Shown: piece by piece, positions 1 through 11,684 of the stretch
How the letters are laid out: each line of letters opens with the position of its first letter
How positions within the stretch are numbered: the first letter of the stretch is position 1
Assembly: GCF_013488225.1 (NCBI RefSeq)
Contig: NZ_CP041238.1
Location: 1 to 64,000, forward strand
Source: Sinorhizobium mexicanum
GTDB taxonomy: Bacteria > Pseudomonadota > Alphaproteobacteria > Rhizobiales > Rhizobiaceae
Direction of reading: 5' to 3'
DNA length: 64,000 bases
The notes under the pieces: model-generated
Told to the model about the DNA's origin: nothing
What the model saw: only the letters and a program-made list of their open reading frames with translations
Database searches by the model: none
Program-made: the position numbers and the translations under genes

Positions 1-405
1 CCGCGGTTCTCCAATCTATAATAAAACTGAATTTAAAAAGGTTTCTATTTCTTAGAGTCGGTGGCTATCAAGGATTAAAATCAATCCGCAATTCATCCAG
101 TGGTCCTGCTACGGGCGTGTGATGAATGGAGAAGAAAACCGGCTCGGTGAAAAAGACCAGGGAGAAAGCGGAAAACGTCGAAGAATCCGCGCCTTGCGCT
201 ATTCGCGAATTTCACGCTTCCTGTGGACAAACTGTCGATGAGCGTGACATTTTGTCGTCGCCATGAGTCTTGTCCACATGACGCGTTCGACGTTCTCCGG
301 CTGGGTCAGGGATGTGAATAAGTCGGCGTTTTTCCACTTGCCTGGATAGCCGCCGCGCCGTTAGCTGTTTCTGTCCCGGCCTATCAACAGCCCCCGGAGA
401 ATTGC
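1..405. other. oriC: candidate chromosomal replication origin (oriC), right part
   Basis: No gene is visible here. Bases 11-60 are AT-rich, as in an unwinding element. Four DnaA-box-like 9-mers follow: TGTGGACAA at 222-230, TTGTCCACA at 270-278 (the same box inverted), TGTGAATAA at 313-321 and TTTTCCACT at 330-338. The first three match TTATCCACA or its complement at 8 of 9 positions and the last at 7 of 9. GANTC (CcrM) sites lie near 55, 183 and 265. The origin of Caulobacter and Rickettsia lies between hemE and the homologue of the gene at 406. The left flank is outside the window, so hemE cannot be confirmed. Confidence 0.72.
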
Positions 406-1227
406 GTGGAGAACCGAAAAAACTATTTCCACCTGCACCTCGTCTCCGATTCGACGGGCGAGACGCTGATTGCTGCGGGACGCGCGGCCGCGGCGCAGTT
501 CCAGTCGTCCCATGCGCTGGAGCATGTTTATCCGCTGATCCGGAACCGGAAGCAGCTCATGCAGGTGCTGGACGCGATCGACGGTGCGCCGGGCATCGTT
601 CTTTATACGATCGTCGACCGCGAGCTTGCCGACGTCATCGATCAGCGTTGCCGCGAGATCGGTGTGCCCTGCGTCTCCGTGCTCGATCCGATCATCGATC
701 TGTTTCAATCCTATCTCGGCTCGCCGTCCCGCCGCCGGTCGGGCGCGCAACATGTAATGGATGCGGAATATTTTGCCCGGATCGAGGCGCTGAACTTCAC
801 CATGGACCATGACGACGGCCAGATGCCGGCGGATTTCGACGAGGCCGACGTCGTTCTCGTCGGCGTAAGTCGCACATCGAAGACGCCGACGAGCATCTAT
901 CTTGCCAATCGCGGTATAAAGACGGCAAACATCCCGATCGTGCCCGGGGTACCGCTACCGGACGGCCTGCTCAGCGCGACGAAACCGCTGGTCGTCGGGC
1001 TCATCGCGACAGCCGACAGGATCTCGCAAGTGCGCCAGCACCGGCTGCTCGGATCGACCCAGACCTTCCACGGCCAGGAATATACAGACCGGGCGTCGAT
1101 CGCCGAGGAGTTGAAATATGCCCGCTCGCTCTGCGCGCGTAACAATTGGCCAATGATCGACGTGACGCGCCGCTCGATCGAGGAAACCGCCGCGGCGATC
1201 GTTGCCCTGCGTCCGCGGCTCAGATAG
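406..1227 (+). CDS. PEP synthase/PPDK regulatory kinase-pyrophosphorylase (DUF299)
   Basis: This 273-residue protein belongs to the family that switches pyruvate,phosphate dikinase or PEP synthase off and on: ADP-dependent threonine phosphorylation inactivates the target and Pi-dependent dephosphorylation reactivates it. The nucleotide loop GVSRTSKT is at residues 153-160. The N-terminal segment [10 protein letters not shown] (residues 11-20) is typical. Length fits the family. The start is GTG at 406, preceded by GGAGA at 396-400. It is the first gene right of the probable origin and is the homologue of Rickettsia RP001. It is followed 28 bases later by maf. Confidence 0.93.
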   Translation: MENRKNYFHLHLVSDSTGETLIAAGRAAAAQFQSSHALEHVYPLIRNRKQLMQVLDAIDGAPGIVLYTIVDRELADVIDQRCREIGVPCVSVLDPIIDLFQSYLGSPSRRRSGAQHVMDAEYFARIEALNFTMDHDDGQMPADFDEADVVLVGVSRTSKTPTSIYLANRGIKTANIPIVPGVPLPDGLLSATKPLVVGLIATADRISQVRQHRLLGSTQTFHGQEYTDRASIAEELKYARSLCARNNWPMIDVTRRSIEETAAAIVALRPRLR

Positions 1228-1255
1228 AGCGAAACGACGTATCCGGGATGGAAGA

Positions 1256-1855
1256 ATGACGACTACCCTTGTATTGGCTTCCGCCAGTCCATTTCGCCGC
1301 GCCCTCCTGCAAAACGCAGGACTTGCGTTTCAGGCGAGGGCCGCCGAAGTAGACGAGCGGGCATTGGAGCAGCCGCTCGAGGCAGCGGGTGCTTCCCCTG
1401 TCGATGTCGCGCTGGCCCTGGCCGAGGCCAAGGCAAAGGATGTCGCGCGGCATTTCGACAGTGCGCTCGTCATCGGCTCCGACCAGACGATGTCGCTCGG
1501 GTCGCGTGTCTATCACAAGCCCAAGGATATGGCGGAGGCCGCCGACCACCTCCTGTCGCTGTCCGCCAAGACGCACAGCCTGAACAGCGCGGTCGTTCTT
1601 GTCCGTGACGGCGAAGTCGTCTGGCGCCACGTTTCCTCGGCCCACATGACTGTCCGCCCGCTCAGTCGCGGTTTTATCGAACGGCACCTTGCAAGGGTTG
1701 GCGAGAAGGCGCTTGCCAGCGTCGGCGCCTATCAGCTTGAAGGCGAGGGCATCCAGCTCTTCGAAAAGATCGAAGGCGATTATTTTACGATCCTCGGCTT
1801 GCCGATGCTGCCGCTGCTTTCCAAACTCCGTGACCTGGGCTCGATCGATGCGTGA
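1256..1855 (+). CDS. maf: Maf-like nucleoside triphosphate pyrophosphatase
   Basis: This is a Maf/HAM1-like house-cleaning pyrophosphatase of 199 residues that hydrolyses non-canonical nucleoside triphosphates. The N-terminal signature LASASPFRR and the central SDQTM segment are present. The start chosen is ATG 1256, which gives [11 protein letters not shown] at the expected N-terminus; an upstream in-frame ATG at 1202 would overlap the preceding gene and add unrelated residues. The stop overlaps the start of aroE by 8 bases. Which Maf subfamily (dTTP/UTP or m7GTP) applies was not decided. Confidence 0.93.
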   Translation: MTTTLVLASASPFRRALLQNAGLAFQARAAEVDERALEQPLEAAGASPVDVALALAEAKAKDVARHFDSALVIGSDQTMSLGSRVYHKPKDMAEAADHLLSLSAKTHSLNSAVVLVRDGEVVWRHVSSAHMTVRPLSRGFIERHLARVGEKALASVGAYQLEGEGIQLFEKIEGDYFTILGLPMLPLLSKLRDLGSIDA

Positions 1856-2708
1856 TTCACGTGAAACATTTGTTAACCATGCCTTCGTCACCGGGTTCCC
1901 GGTGAAGCATTCGCGCTCGCCGCTGATCCACGGCTATTGGCTGAAACAGCTGGGAATCGCTGGCAGCTACCGGGCCCATGAAGTCTCGCCGGAAGATTTC
2001 CCGGATTTCATGCGTCGATTGAAAAGCGGTGCTGCCGGTTTCTGCGGCGGCAACGTCACCATTCCGCACAAGGAGGCAGCTTTCCGTCTTTCCGATCGCC
2101 CGGACAAACTGAGTGCCGAGCTCGGCGCTGCCAACACCTTGTGGGTTGAAGGCGGAGAGATTTGTGCAACGAACACCGACGGGCAAGGCTTCGTCGCCAA
2201 CCTCGACGAGCGCGCGAAAGGGTGGGACCGCATTTCGACCGCCGTTGTTCTCGGCGCCGGCGGTGCCAGCCGTGCCGTCATCCAAGCGGTTCGTGACCGC
2301 GGCATCAAGGCAATTCACGTCGTAAACCGGACGCCGGCCAGGGCACAGGAACTGGCGGATCGTTTTGGCGCGGCTGTTCACGCGCACCCGCTCGGGGCGT
2401 TGTCCGAGGTGATGGCCGGTGCGGGGCTCTTCATCAACACAACCTCGCTTGGCATGGATGGCGAACCGGCGCCGGATATCGACTTCTCGATGATGGCGAA
2501 GGAAGCGGTCGTCACGGACATTGTCTATGTGCCGCTGAAGACGCCGTTGCTGCGCCAGGCCGAAGAGCAGGGCTTTGCGATTGTCGATGGGCTTGGCATG
2601 CTGTTGCATCAGGCCGTGCCCGGATTCGAAAAGTGGTTCGGCCGTCGGCCAGTCGTCGATGACACGCTTCGGCAGATCATCATTCGCGATATGGATAGTC
2701 ACAAATGA
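1848..2708 (+). CDS. aroE: shikimate dehydrogenase
   Basis: AroE reduces 3-dehydroshikimate to shikimate with NADPH in the chorismate pathway. The product is 286 residues. It shows the substrate-binding motif KHSRSPLIH near the N-terminus, the catalytic-lysine motif NVTIPHKE, the NADP-binding loop [10 protein letters not shown] and NRT after beta-2. The start ATG 1848 overlaps the maf stop, indicating coupling. The first codons overlap a near-perfect parS-like sequence at 1853-1868. Its stop overlaps the coaE start as ATGA. Confidence 0.96.
   Translation: MRDSRETFVNHAFVTGFPVKHSRSPLIHGYWLKQLGIAGSYRAHEVSPEDFPDFMRRLKSGAAGFCGGNVTIPHKEAAFRLSDRPDKLSAELGAANTLWVEGGEICATNTDGQGFVANLDERAKGWDRISTAVVLGAGGASRAVIQAVRDRGIKAIHVVNRTPARAQELADRFGAAVHAHPLGALSEVMAGAGLFINTTSLGMDGEPAPDIDFSMMAKEAVVTDIVYVPLKTPLLRQAEEQGFAIVDGLGMLLHQAVPGFEKWFGRRPVVDDTLRQIIIRDMDSHK
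1853..1868. promoter_or_regulatory. parS-like ParB binding site
   Basis: The 16-mer TGATTCACGTGAAACA matches the bacterial parS consensus TGTTTCACGTGAAACA at 15 of 16 positions. It lies 1.5 kb from the probable origin, inside the first codons of aroE. parS sites normally cluster around origins. Binding by ParB is inferred only from the match. Confidence 0.6.
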
Positions 2709-3289
2709 TCATTGTCGGCCTCACGGGATCGATCGGAATGGGCAAGTCGACCGCGGCGCAGATGTTCCGTGAGCTCGGCGTTCCCGTGAACGATGCCGAC
2801 GAGGTCGTCCATGAGCTCTATCGTGGCGAGGCCGTGGCGCCGGTCGAGGCGGCGTTTCCCGGGGTGGTGAAGGATGGCGTCATCGACCGGGCCGAACTCT
2901 CGCGGCAGCTTCTCGCCGCGCCGGAGCGCCTTTCCGAACTGGAGCAGATCGTCCATCCGCTCGTTCGCGCCAGAGAGAGGGAATTTATTGCCTCCCACCG
3001 GGCTGCCGGTGCCCCCTTTGTCGTCCTCGATATACCGTTGCTCTTCGAGACGAAAGCGGAAGGACGCGTCGATCAGGTCGTGGTCGTGACCTGCGCGCCC
3101 GAAATACAGCGCGAACGGGTGATGAAGCGGCCGGGAATGACGGCGGAAAAATTCGCGATGATCCTCGCGCGCCAAGTGCCCGACAGCGAAAAGCGCGCAC
3201 GGGCGGATCACATCATCGACACGAGCGACAGTTTTGATGTCACGCGCGGGCAGATCCGGTCGGTCGTCGACCGATTGCGCTCGAGCTAG
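2705..3289 (+). CDS. coaE: dephospho-CoA kinase
   Basis: CoaE carries out the last step of coenzyme A synthesis, ATP-dependent phosphorylation of the 3'-hydroxyl of dephospho-CoA. The 194-residue protein opens with the P-loop [12 protein letters not shown] (residues 5-16). It also contains the family segment [10 protein letters not shown] and the lid motif [10 protein letters not shown]. It starts at an ATGA overlap with aroE, so it belongs to the same transcript. Length is normal for the family. Confidence 0.95.
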   Translation: MIIVGLTGSIGMGKSTAAQMFRELGVPVNDADEVVHELYRGEAVAPVEAAFPGVVKDGVIDRAELSRQLLAAPERLSELEQIVHPLVRAREREFIASHRAAGAPFVVLDIPLLFETKAEGRVDQVVVVTCAPEIQRERVMKRPGMTAEKFAMILARQVPDSEKRARADHIIDTSDSFDVTRGQIRSVVDRLRSS

Positions 3290-3404
3290 GGCGTGGATGG
3301 GCGGCCTCAACCCTGGTTTTTCGCCCACACAATGGTCCAAGTTGCTAGTATTCACTCGCGTGGGATTGATTCGCTCCGATCCAGCGTGACCCGGGAGAGA
3401 CTGC

Positions 3405-4103
3405 ATGCGTGAAATCATTTTCGACACGGAAACGACCGGCCTCGACAGCCGCGACGATCGCGTGATCGAAATCGGCGGCGTCGAGCTCGAGAACCAGTTT
3501 CCGACAGGGCGCACCCTGCATCTCTACATCAATCCGGGCGACCGCAAGGTTCATCCGGATGCCTTGGCCGTTCACGGGATCACCGACGAGTTCCTCAAGG
3601 ACAAGCCGAGCTTTGCCGATGTCGCCGACCAGATCCTCGACTTCTTCGGCGGCGCGCGCTGGGTAGCACACAACGCGACGTTCGATATCAGCTTCATCAA
3701 TGCTGAATTTGGCCGTTTGGGTCTTCCGTCAGTGGCCGGCGAACACGTGACGGACACGCTTGCGCTTGCCAGGCGAAAACATCCGATGGGCCCGAATTCG
3801 CTCGATGCTCTCTGCCGCCGGTATGGCATCGACAATTCCCACCGCGCCAAGCACGGCGCGCTGCTCGACTCGGAACTGCTCGCGGAAGTCTACATCGAGA
3901 TGATCGGCGGCCGACAGGCGGCGCTCGGCCTTGTGACGAGCGTGGCCGGGGGCCAGACGCTTGAAGCGGAGGACGGGCCGATCATCGTCCTTGAGAGACC
4001 GAGACCCTTGCCCGCCCGGTTGACCGAGGTCGAGATCGCGGCGCATGCCGCGCTCATCGCCAAGATCGGCACCAAGGCAATCTGGTCGAAATACGAGCGC
4101 TGA
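3405..4103 (+). CDS. dnaQ: DNA polymerase III epsilon subunit (proofreading exonuclease)
   Basis: This 232-residue 3'-5' exonuclease is the proofreading subunit of the replicative polymerase. The DEDDh motifs are visible: FDTETTG (Asp7, Glu9), HNATFD in the middle and HGALLDSELL near residue 150. The C-terminal part carries a segment expected to bind the alpha subunit. It sits 115 bases after coaE, in the conserved origin-flanking order. A bidirectional terminator follows at 4111-4138. Confidence 0.95.
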   Translation: MREIIFDTETTGLDSRDDRVIEIGGVELENQFPTGRTLHLYINPGDRKVHPDALAVHGITDEFLKDKPSFADVADQILDFFGGARWVAHNATFDISFINAEFGRLGLPSVAGEHVTDTLALARRKHPMGPNSLDALCRRYGIDNSHRAKHGALLDSELLAEVYIEMIGGRQAALGLVTSVAGGQTLEAEDGPIIVLERPRPLPARLTEVEIAAHAALIAKIGTKAIWSKYER

Positions 4104-4110
4104 AAATAAA

Positions 4111-4138
4111 AAAGACCCGGCGAAAACCGGGCCTTTTC
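4111..4138. terminator. terminator between convergent dnaQ and secB
   Basis: A hairpin with arms AAGACCCGG and CCGGGCCTT around CGAAAA is flanked by A-runs on the left and T-rich sequence on the right, so it could serve both strands. Confidence 0.8.
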
Positions 4139-4140
4139 TA

Positions 4141-4198
4141 AAGCGGTGAAGCAATTCCAGGAAAAGTGTGTAGCCGTTTTCCGTCCGGAATTGCGTCG
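4141..4198. repeat. rhizobial palindromic intergenic repeat (GCAATTCC type)
   Basis: An imperfect hairpin runs from GCAATTCC at 4153 to GGAATTGC ending near 4195, with inner arms GGAAAA and TTTTCC. A diverged relative is at 54160-54215, and part of the same sequence (GGAAAACTGC, ACACTTTTC) occurs at 57716-57738. It lies between dnaQ and secB, just beyond the terminator. Confidence 0.6.
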
Positions 4199-4219
4199 TC
4201 CAAAGAGTTCGATGGCCGA

Positions 4220-4723
4220 TCAGTTGGCCGTGTCGTTGCTGTTGGCGACCTGAGTGCGGACCTTTTCTTCAGCCATGCGCTGCGCGAACATCTGGGCGAA
4301 ATCGATTGGGTCGATCATCAGCGGCGGGAAGCCGCCGTTGCGGGTCGCGTCGGCGACGATCTGGCGCGCAAACGGGAAGAGCAGCCGCGGGCACTCGATG
4401 AAGAGCAGCGGCAGCATGTGTTCCTGCGGGAAGCCGGAAACGCGGAACACGCCGCCATAGGCGAGTTCGACGTTGAACAGAACCTTGTCGCCGTCCTTTG
4501 CTTCCGCGTTCAGCGAAAGAACGACGTCAAAATCGTTCTCGGCGAGCGGATTGGCGTTGACGTTGACATTGATGTTGATCGACGGTGCTCGCTCGCGAGC
4601 CTGCAGAGAACGCGGCGCACCGGGATTCTCGAAGGAAAGATCCTTGACATACTGGGCCAGGATATTGAGGGCAGGGCTTTGCTGGGCGCCGCCGTTGCCA
4701 TTGGATGCGGTATCAGTCGTCAT
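4220..4723 (-). CDS. secB: protein-export chaperone SecB
   Basis: SecB is the tetrameric cytosolic chaperone that keeps preproteins unfolded and hands them to SecA. The 167-residue protein has the SecB core beginning [14 protein letters not shown], the conserved [19 protein letters not shown] segment and the acidic/asparagine-rich tail. The start at 4723 is set by AGGAAA seven bases upstream; in-frame extension to 4855 would add a basic segment unlike SecB. It is convergent with dnaQ. Confidence 0.95.
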   Translation of the reverse strand: MTTDTASNGNGGAQQSPALNILAQYVKDLSFENPGAPRSLQARERAPSININVNVNANPLAENDFDVVLSLNAEAKDGDKVLFNVELAYGGVFRVSGFPQEHMLPLLFIECPRLLFPFARQIVADATRNGGFPPLMIDPIDFAQMFAQRMAEEKVRTQVANSNDTAN

Positions 4724-4929
4724 AAGAGTTTCCTCGGACTTCAAATCGGTGAGGCCATCTAACATTTCGGACTTGGGCTTACAACCCTTGCCAGCCGGGC
4801 CCTTTTTGGGGGAGCGGGCACGCGATTTTCGCGCTTTCCCGTAGCTCTGCGGCACGCATTATAACCCTGTTGCCGCGGAAATGGGCCAAAAGCGCGAAGC
4901 AGCCTCCCGCCTGCTATCGTTCTTGATTT

Positions 4930-5436
4930 CTACCGGGAAATCCGATTCGTGGGCGAGGACCCGTCGTCATCCTTCTTCTCGCGGGAGAATTCGTCCTCGT
5001 CCAGGTCGATGACGCGCGGTCCGGTGCGCCCTTCGCGCCCGCCAGGACCCGAGCGGTAGAAACCGGTTCCGGCCGTCACTATAGTCATTCTTGTCTGCAG
5101 GAATGTGGCGACGGCACGCCTTACCGGCGGCAGGAACAGGATGAGGCCGATGATGTCGCTGATGAAGCCCGGCACGATCAGGAGGATCGCTGCGACGAAG
5201 ACCAGCGCGCCCTCGAGCACCTCGCGGCCCGGGTCACGTCCGGCGCGAGCGGACTCCTGCACACGGCGAAACACCTCGAAACCCTGGATTCGCAATAGCG
5301 CAATACCGACCGCGCCGCTCAGGAATACAAGGAGCAGCGTCATCAACAACCCGACTTCGCGACCGACGATGACGAAGCCGGCGATTTCCGCGAGCGGCAG
5401 CCCGAGGATGACGAGTGGCAGGATCAGGGAACGCAT
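4930..5436 (-). CDS. fxsA: FxsA-family membrane protein
   Basis: This 168-residue inner-membrane protein has at least three hydrophobic segments: residues 5-25, 28-48 and about 78-102. The motif GREVGLLMTL and the following small-residue-rich helix match FxsA, named in E. coli for suppressing F-exclusion of phage T7. The cytosolic tail is charged (DLDEDEFSREKKDD). It is divergent from the Tim44-like gene at 5571. The family's molecular role is unclear. Confidence 0.85.
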   Translation of the reverse strand: MRSLILPLVILGLPLAEIAGFVIVGREVGLLMTLLLVFLSGAVGIALLRIQGFEVFRRVQESARAGRDPGREVLEGALVFVAAILLIVPGFISDIIGLILFLPPVRRAVATFLQTRMTIVTAGTGFYRSGPGGREGRTGPRVIDLDEDEFSREKKDDDGSSPTNRISR

Positions 5437-5570
5437 CGATGACGCTCGCCAGAAGATTCGTGCAATTGGTTGGCCTCCGGTTTAAGGGTGCGACATCGCC
5501 ATTTGAATGGTTTATCCTTGCGGACTATATGGGATAGTAAGAGAAATTCTAACAGCGGTTCCGGGTGGAA

Positions 5571-6275
5571 ATGGGCTCTTTCGACTTCATCACGTTTTTT
5601 TTCCTGATCGCTGCCGTGGTCATCTTTCTGCAGTTGCGCAGCGTTCTGGGGCGCCGTACCGGCAATGAACGCCAGCCTTTCGATCCATATTCGCCGCGCG
5701 AGGTGAGCAAGGGGCCGGAAAGCGCCGACAACGGCAAGGTCGTGCAGCTTCCCCGCCGCGAAAGTGCCGCCGAAGACGAGTCCCGCTACGCAGCCATCGA
5801 TACCTTCGCCAAGGTCGGCACGCCCTTGAACGGCCAGCTCAGGGCCTTGAGCGACGCCGACCGCAGCTTCAGTCCGGAGGATTTCGTCAACGGCGCCAAG
5901 ATGGCCTACGAGATGATCGTGATGGCTTTCGCCGATGGCGACCGCAAGACGCTGAAGGGACTTCTGTCGCGCGAAGTCTATGAGGGCTTCGATTCTGCCA
6001 TTGCCGAACGGGAGGCCAAGGGCGAGGTCGTCAAGTCGACCTTTGTCGGCATCGAGAAGGCCGACATCACCCATGCCGAGATCAAGGACAACGAGGAAAA
6101 CATCACCGTCCGGATCATCAGCCAGTTGATCTCCGCCACCTACGACAAGCAGGGCAAACTGATCGACGGCGATGCCGACTCCGTTGCCGAAGTGAATGAC
6201 CTCTGGACTTTCTCGCGCGATATCCGATCGCGCGATCCGAACTGGAAACTGATCGCTACAGAATCGGAAAACTGA
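5571..6275 (+). CDS. Tim44/TimA-type membrane-associated protein
   Basis: A Tim44-like-domain protein of 234 residues. It has one N-terminal membrane segment (about residues 3-20, FDFITFFFLIAAVVIFLQL), a low-complexity linker, then the Tim44-like fold from about residue 85 to the end (EDFVNGAKMAYEMIVMAFADGD). Alphaproteobacterial homologues are thought to be ancestors of the mitochondrial import subunit; their own function is poorly known. The start could be ATG 5571 or GTG 5565, two codons upstream. It is followed 7 bases later by mltA and is probably co-transcribed. Confidence 0.85.
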   Translation: MGSFDFITFFFLIAAVVIFLQLRSVLGRRTGNERQPFDPYSPREVSKGPESADNGKVVQLPRRESAAEDESRYAAIDTFAKVGTPLNGQLRALSDADRSFSPEDFVNGAKMAYEMIVMAFADGDRKTLKGLLSREVYEGFDSAIAEREAKGEVVKSTFVGIEKADITHAEIKDNEENITVRIISQLISATYDKQGKLIDGDADSVAEVNDLWTFSRDIRSRDPNWKLIATESEN

Positions 6276-6282
6276 GGCGATC

Positions 6283-7389
6283 ATGGCCTTTCAGCTCGAG
6301 CCGGTCGCCTTTTCCGAATTGCCCGGCTGGCAGTCGGACGATCCGACACCCGTTATCGCCGCTCTTCGCCGCTGCCATCACCACGTCACCACGACGAAAC
6401 CCTACAAGACAGGCTCGCTCGGCATTTCCGTGGCCGACCTGTTGCCCGCTTTCGAGGCCGCCCGCGCGCAGGTTTCCGATGCGACGGCGGCGCGCGCCTT
6501 CTTCGAGGAGCGGTTTCTTCCGTTCAGGGTTCGAACCGGCGAGGGCGGTACGGGGTTCGTTACCGCTTTTTACGAACCGGAAATCGAGGTCCGTGCCGAA
6601 CCGGACGAGATTTTTCGCTTCCCTTTCTACCGTCGGCCCGCCGATTTGATCGACATCGACGACGGCAACCGGCCGGAAGCCATGGATCCGTATTTCGCCT
6701 TTGGGCGCCTTCGCGGCGACAGGATCGAGGAGTATCCGGATCGCGAGGCGATCGAGCGGGGCCTGCTCGCGGGGCACGGGCTTGAGATTGCCTATGCCCG
6801 GTCGAAGGTCGACGTCTTTTTTGTTCATGTCCAGGGTGCGGCCCGGCTCGTCTATCCGGACGGATCGCGTCGCCGCATCACCTATGCGGCAAAGACCGGG
6901 CATCGCTTTTCCGCAATCGGAAAGCTGCTGATCGATCGCGGCGAGATCGAAGCCGCGACTGTGTCGATGGCCAGCATCCGCGCCTGGCTTGCGGCGCATC
7001 CCGAAAAGGTGGACGAGATCCTGTGGCACAATCGCTCCTTCATCTTTTTCCGCGAGGCGACGGTAGACGATGACGACCTCGGCCCGGTTGCTGCGGCCAA
7101 GGTGCCGCTGGAGCCCGGTCGATCGCTCGCGGTCGATCGGCTGATCCATACGTTCGGCGTCCCCTTCTATGTCGCCAGCGAGACCCTTACCCATCTCGAT
7201 GGCGGACGCTCGTTCGCGCGTCTGATGCTCGCGCTGGACACCGGCTCGGCGATCGTCGGCCCCGCCCGCGGAGACATCTTCACCGGTTCCGGCGTTGAGG
7301 CGGGCAATCTGGCGGGATCGGTCCGCAATGCCGCGGACTTCTTCATCTTCGTTCCCCGAACGGCGGCGGCCAGATACCACCATGGCTAG
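6283..7389 (+). CDS. mltA: membrane-bound lytic murein transglycosylase A
   Basis: MltA cleaves peptidoglycan glycan strands with formation of 1,6-anhydro-MurNAc. The 368-residue protein has the MltA domain (GFVTAFYEPEIEV, IAYARSKVDVFFVHVQGAARL) and the C-terminal 3D domain (LMLALDTGSAIVGPARGD) with its catalytic aspartates. I see no clear N-terminal signal peptide or lipobox from the start ATG 6283, which is odd for a murein hydrolase. The stop overlaps the next gene by 8 bases. Confidence 0.9.
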   Translation: MAFQLEPVAFSELPGWQSDDPTPVIAALRRCHHHVTTTKPYKTGSLGISVADLLPAFEAARAQVSDATAARAFFEERFLPFRVRTGEGGTGFVTAFYEPEIEVRAEPDEIFRFPFYRRPADLIDIDDGNRPEAMDPYFAFGRLRGDRIEEYPDREAIERGLLAGHGLEIAYARSKVDVFFVHVQGAARLVYPDGSRRRITYAAKTGHRFSAIGKLLIDRGEIEAATVSMASIRAWLAAHPEKVDEILWHNRSFIFFREATVDDDDLGPVAAAKVPLEPGRSLAVDRLIHTFGVPFYVASETLTHLDGGRSFARLMLALDTGSAIVGPARGDIFTGSGVEAGNLAGSVRNAADFFIFVPRTAAARYHHG

Positions 7390-7945
7390 GGAAAAGAAGC
7401 TTTCGCCCGAGGATCGCATTCTTTGGGGGAAGGTCGCACGGACGACCCGGCCGATGCCCGGCCGTATCGATGATCTCGCGGATCTGCTTGCCGAGGATCA
7501 GGAGGTTGCGCCTGCCGCGCCGGATTCGCCGAAGGTTGCGGCAGCCCCTCCTGAAAAAGCCGAACCGGGCTTTGCGCTGAGCAGTGGCAAGGCCGAGCGC
7601 CGTCACCATCCGCTTGAAAGACCGGTGAAGCGCAAGCTCGCAAAGGGCCGGCTGGCGCTGGAAGCGCGGATCGACCTGCACGGCATGATCCAGAGCGAAG
7701 CGCATGGCCTGCTTTTGCAGTTTCTGCTGAAGGCGCACGAGCGCGGCCTTCGCCACGTCCTGGTCATCACCGGCAAGGGCACGTCGCTCGGAAGCGACGG
7801 TGCGTTGAAGCGGGCGGTGCCGCTCTGGTTTTCGCTTCCGGAGTTTCGTTCGCTGATCTCGTCCTACGAGCCGGCGTCGCGGAACCATGGGGGCGAGGGC
7901 GCGCTCTATGTCCGCCTGGCGCGCGCCAAGGGAAGCGCGATATGA
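7382..7945 (+). CDS. Smr domain protein
   Basis: This 187-residue protein has a charged, probably flexible N-terminal half and a C-terminal Smr domain from about residue 95. The domain shows the typical DLHGM motif and the ITGKG loop. Small Smr proteins are related to the MutS2 C-terminal nuclease domain; substrates of the stand-alone forms are mostly unknown. It starts inside the end of mltA and its stop overlaps the next start as ATGA, so mltA, this gene and the XRE gene form one unit. Confidence 0.87.
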   Translation: MAREKKLSPEDRILWGKVARTTRPMPGRIDDLADLLAEDQEVAPAAPDSPKVAAAPPEKAEPGFALSSGKAERRHHPLERPVKRKLAKGRLALEARIDLHGMIQSEAHGLLLQFLLKAHERGLRHVLVITGKGTSLGSDGALKRAVPLWFSLPEFRSLISSYEPASRNHGGEGALYVRLARAKGSAI

Positions 7946-8319
7946 CGCCCTTTGGCGAGGCCATGCGCGAACTGCGACGCAGAAAGGGTGTGTCGCAAAA
8001 GCAGATGGCGGCGGCGATCGGCGTTTCCGCGGCCTACCTTTCGGCGCTCGAGCATGGCAAACGCGGTGCGCCGAGCTTCGACTTTCTTCAGCGGGTCGCC
8101 GGCTATTTCAATGTGATCTGGGATGAGGCGGACGAGCTCTTTCGGATCGCCGATATTTCCGATCCGAAGGTGGTGCTGGACACGTCCGGCCTGCCGCCCG
8201 GCCACACCGCATTTGCCAACCGGCTGAGCGGGCGGATACGCGGTTTGTCGCAAGAGACGATCAGGGCGCTGGAAGATATTTTGGAAAAAGCCACAATTCC
8301 TGATAATGACAGGGGATGA
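7942..8319 (+). CDS. XRE-family transcriptional regulator
   Basis: A 125-residue protein with an N-terminal Cro/C1 helix-turn-helix at residues 5-60 (RRRKGVSQKQMAAAIGVSAAYLSALEHGKRG). The second half (FANRLSGRIRGLSQETIRALEDIL) has no recognised ligand domain and may dimerise. It is translationally coupled to the Smr gene by ATGA. gyrB follows after 133 bases. Target genes cannot be inferred. Confidence 0.87.
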   Translation: MTPFGEAMRELRRRKGVSQKQMAAAIGVSAAYLSALEHGKRGAPSFDFLQRVAGYFNVIWDEADELFRIADISDPKVVLDTSGLPPGHTAFANRLSGRIRGLSQETIRALEDILEKATIPDNDRG

Positions 8320-8446
8320 AAGCCTGTTCCCGACCGCCAGGCGCGGTCCGGGATTTGGAAGCCGTGGACAAATTTCCTATAGTCCGTAAGGCCTCCGCGC
8401 TGTGATTCGCACCGAATCACGACGTCCGCAACCTGGAAAGACCTGA

Positions 8447-10888
<2,442 letters not shown>

Positions 10889-10916
10889 TAAGCTTGATTG
10901 CGGGATCGCAAAATCG

Positions 10917-10943
10917 CCGGCGCCGAAAGGCGCCGGTTTTCTT
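10917..10943 (+). terminator. gyrB terminator
   Basis: A perfect 8-bp stem CCGGCGCC/GGCGCCGG around a GAAA tetraloop is followed by TTTTCTTTT, a strong intrinsic terminator 29 bases after the gyrB stop. Confidence 0.9.
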
Positions 10944-10951
10944 TTGTGTGA

Positions 10952-11548
10952 TCAGTCGGCTTTGAACCGGCCTTCGAAAACGAAGTCGGCAAGCGGTTTG
11001 CGCTGGCTCGGCTTTTCCCGCTCGCGCAGATCGTCCGGCAGCGTCGACGGGTCGGCAAGTCTGCCGATCGCGACGGCAGCTTCTACCCGATAATGCTCCG
11101 GCACGCCGAGCACGCGCATGGCCTTGTCCCGATCGATCCCCGCCATCCCATGCGCGTACAGACCGGCAAGTCGCGTCTGCAGCGCGAGCGCGAACCATGC
11201 GGCACCGGTGTCAAAGGCGTGGGTGTAGGCGGGGCGCATCTCGCCGTTCGACGTAAGCCTGTGGGTCTTTGAAAGAATGATCACGATCGCCGAGGCATTT
11301 TTCGCCCAGCGCTGATTGCTTTCGTCGAGGATGTCGAGCAACGACGCAAAGTGCTCGGTGCCGCGCCGGGCATAGACGAAGCGCCAAGGCTGGACGTTGG
11401 CCGCCGAAGGCGCCCAGCGGGCCGCCTCAAAAAGGCCAAGCAGATCCTTTTCGCTGATTTCCTCGCCGGTAAAGGCGCGCGGCGACCAGCGCTCCAGGAA
11501 GATCGAGTGGATCGGGTGGTCGGCTCTTCTATGGTTGATTTCTGTCAC
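10952..11548 (-). CDS. nitroreductase-family flavoprotein
   Basis: An FMN-dependent oxidoreductase of 198 residues in the nitroreductase superfamily. Visible motifs are the phosphate-binding start RWSPRAFTGEEIS, the segment EAARWAPSAANVQPW (residues 39-53) and the C-terminal glycine/alanine-rich flavin region. The physiological substrate is unknown; quinones, enones or nitro compounds are typical. The start is GTG at 11548 with AAGGA upstream. It is convergent with gyrB and divergent from the decarboxylase. Confidence 0.87.
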   Translation of the reverse strand: MTEINHRRADHPIHSIFLERWSPRAFTGEEISEKDLLGLFEAARWAPSAANVQPWRFVYARRGTEHFASLLDILDESNQRWAKNASAIVIILSKTHRLTSNGEMRPAYTHAFDTGAAWFALALQTRLAGLYAHGMAGIDRDKAMRVLGVPEHYRVEAAVAIGRLADPSTLPDDLREREKPSQRKPLADFVFEGRFKAD

Positions 11549-11684
11549 GAACGAACATCCTTATTGCGCGTGAATCCTCTTGGGGTATCCCGACGTTCCA
11601 ATGGTGGCCGGGAGGGCGGATTCGGCGTCACGCTACAAAAGTTCCAGCATTGATGGAACTGCAACATGAGTATGGGAGGGAACG

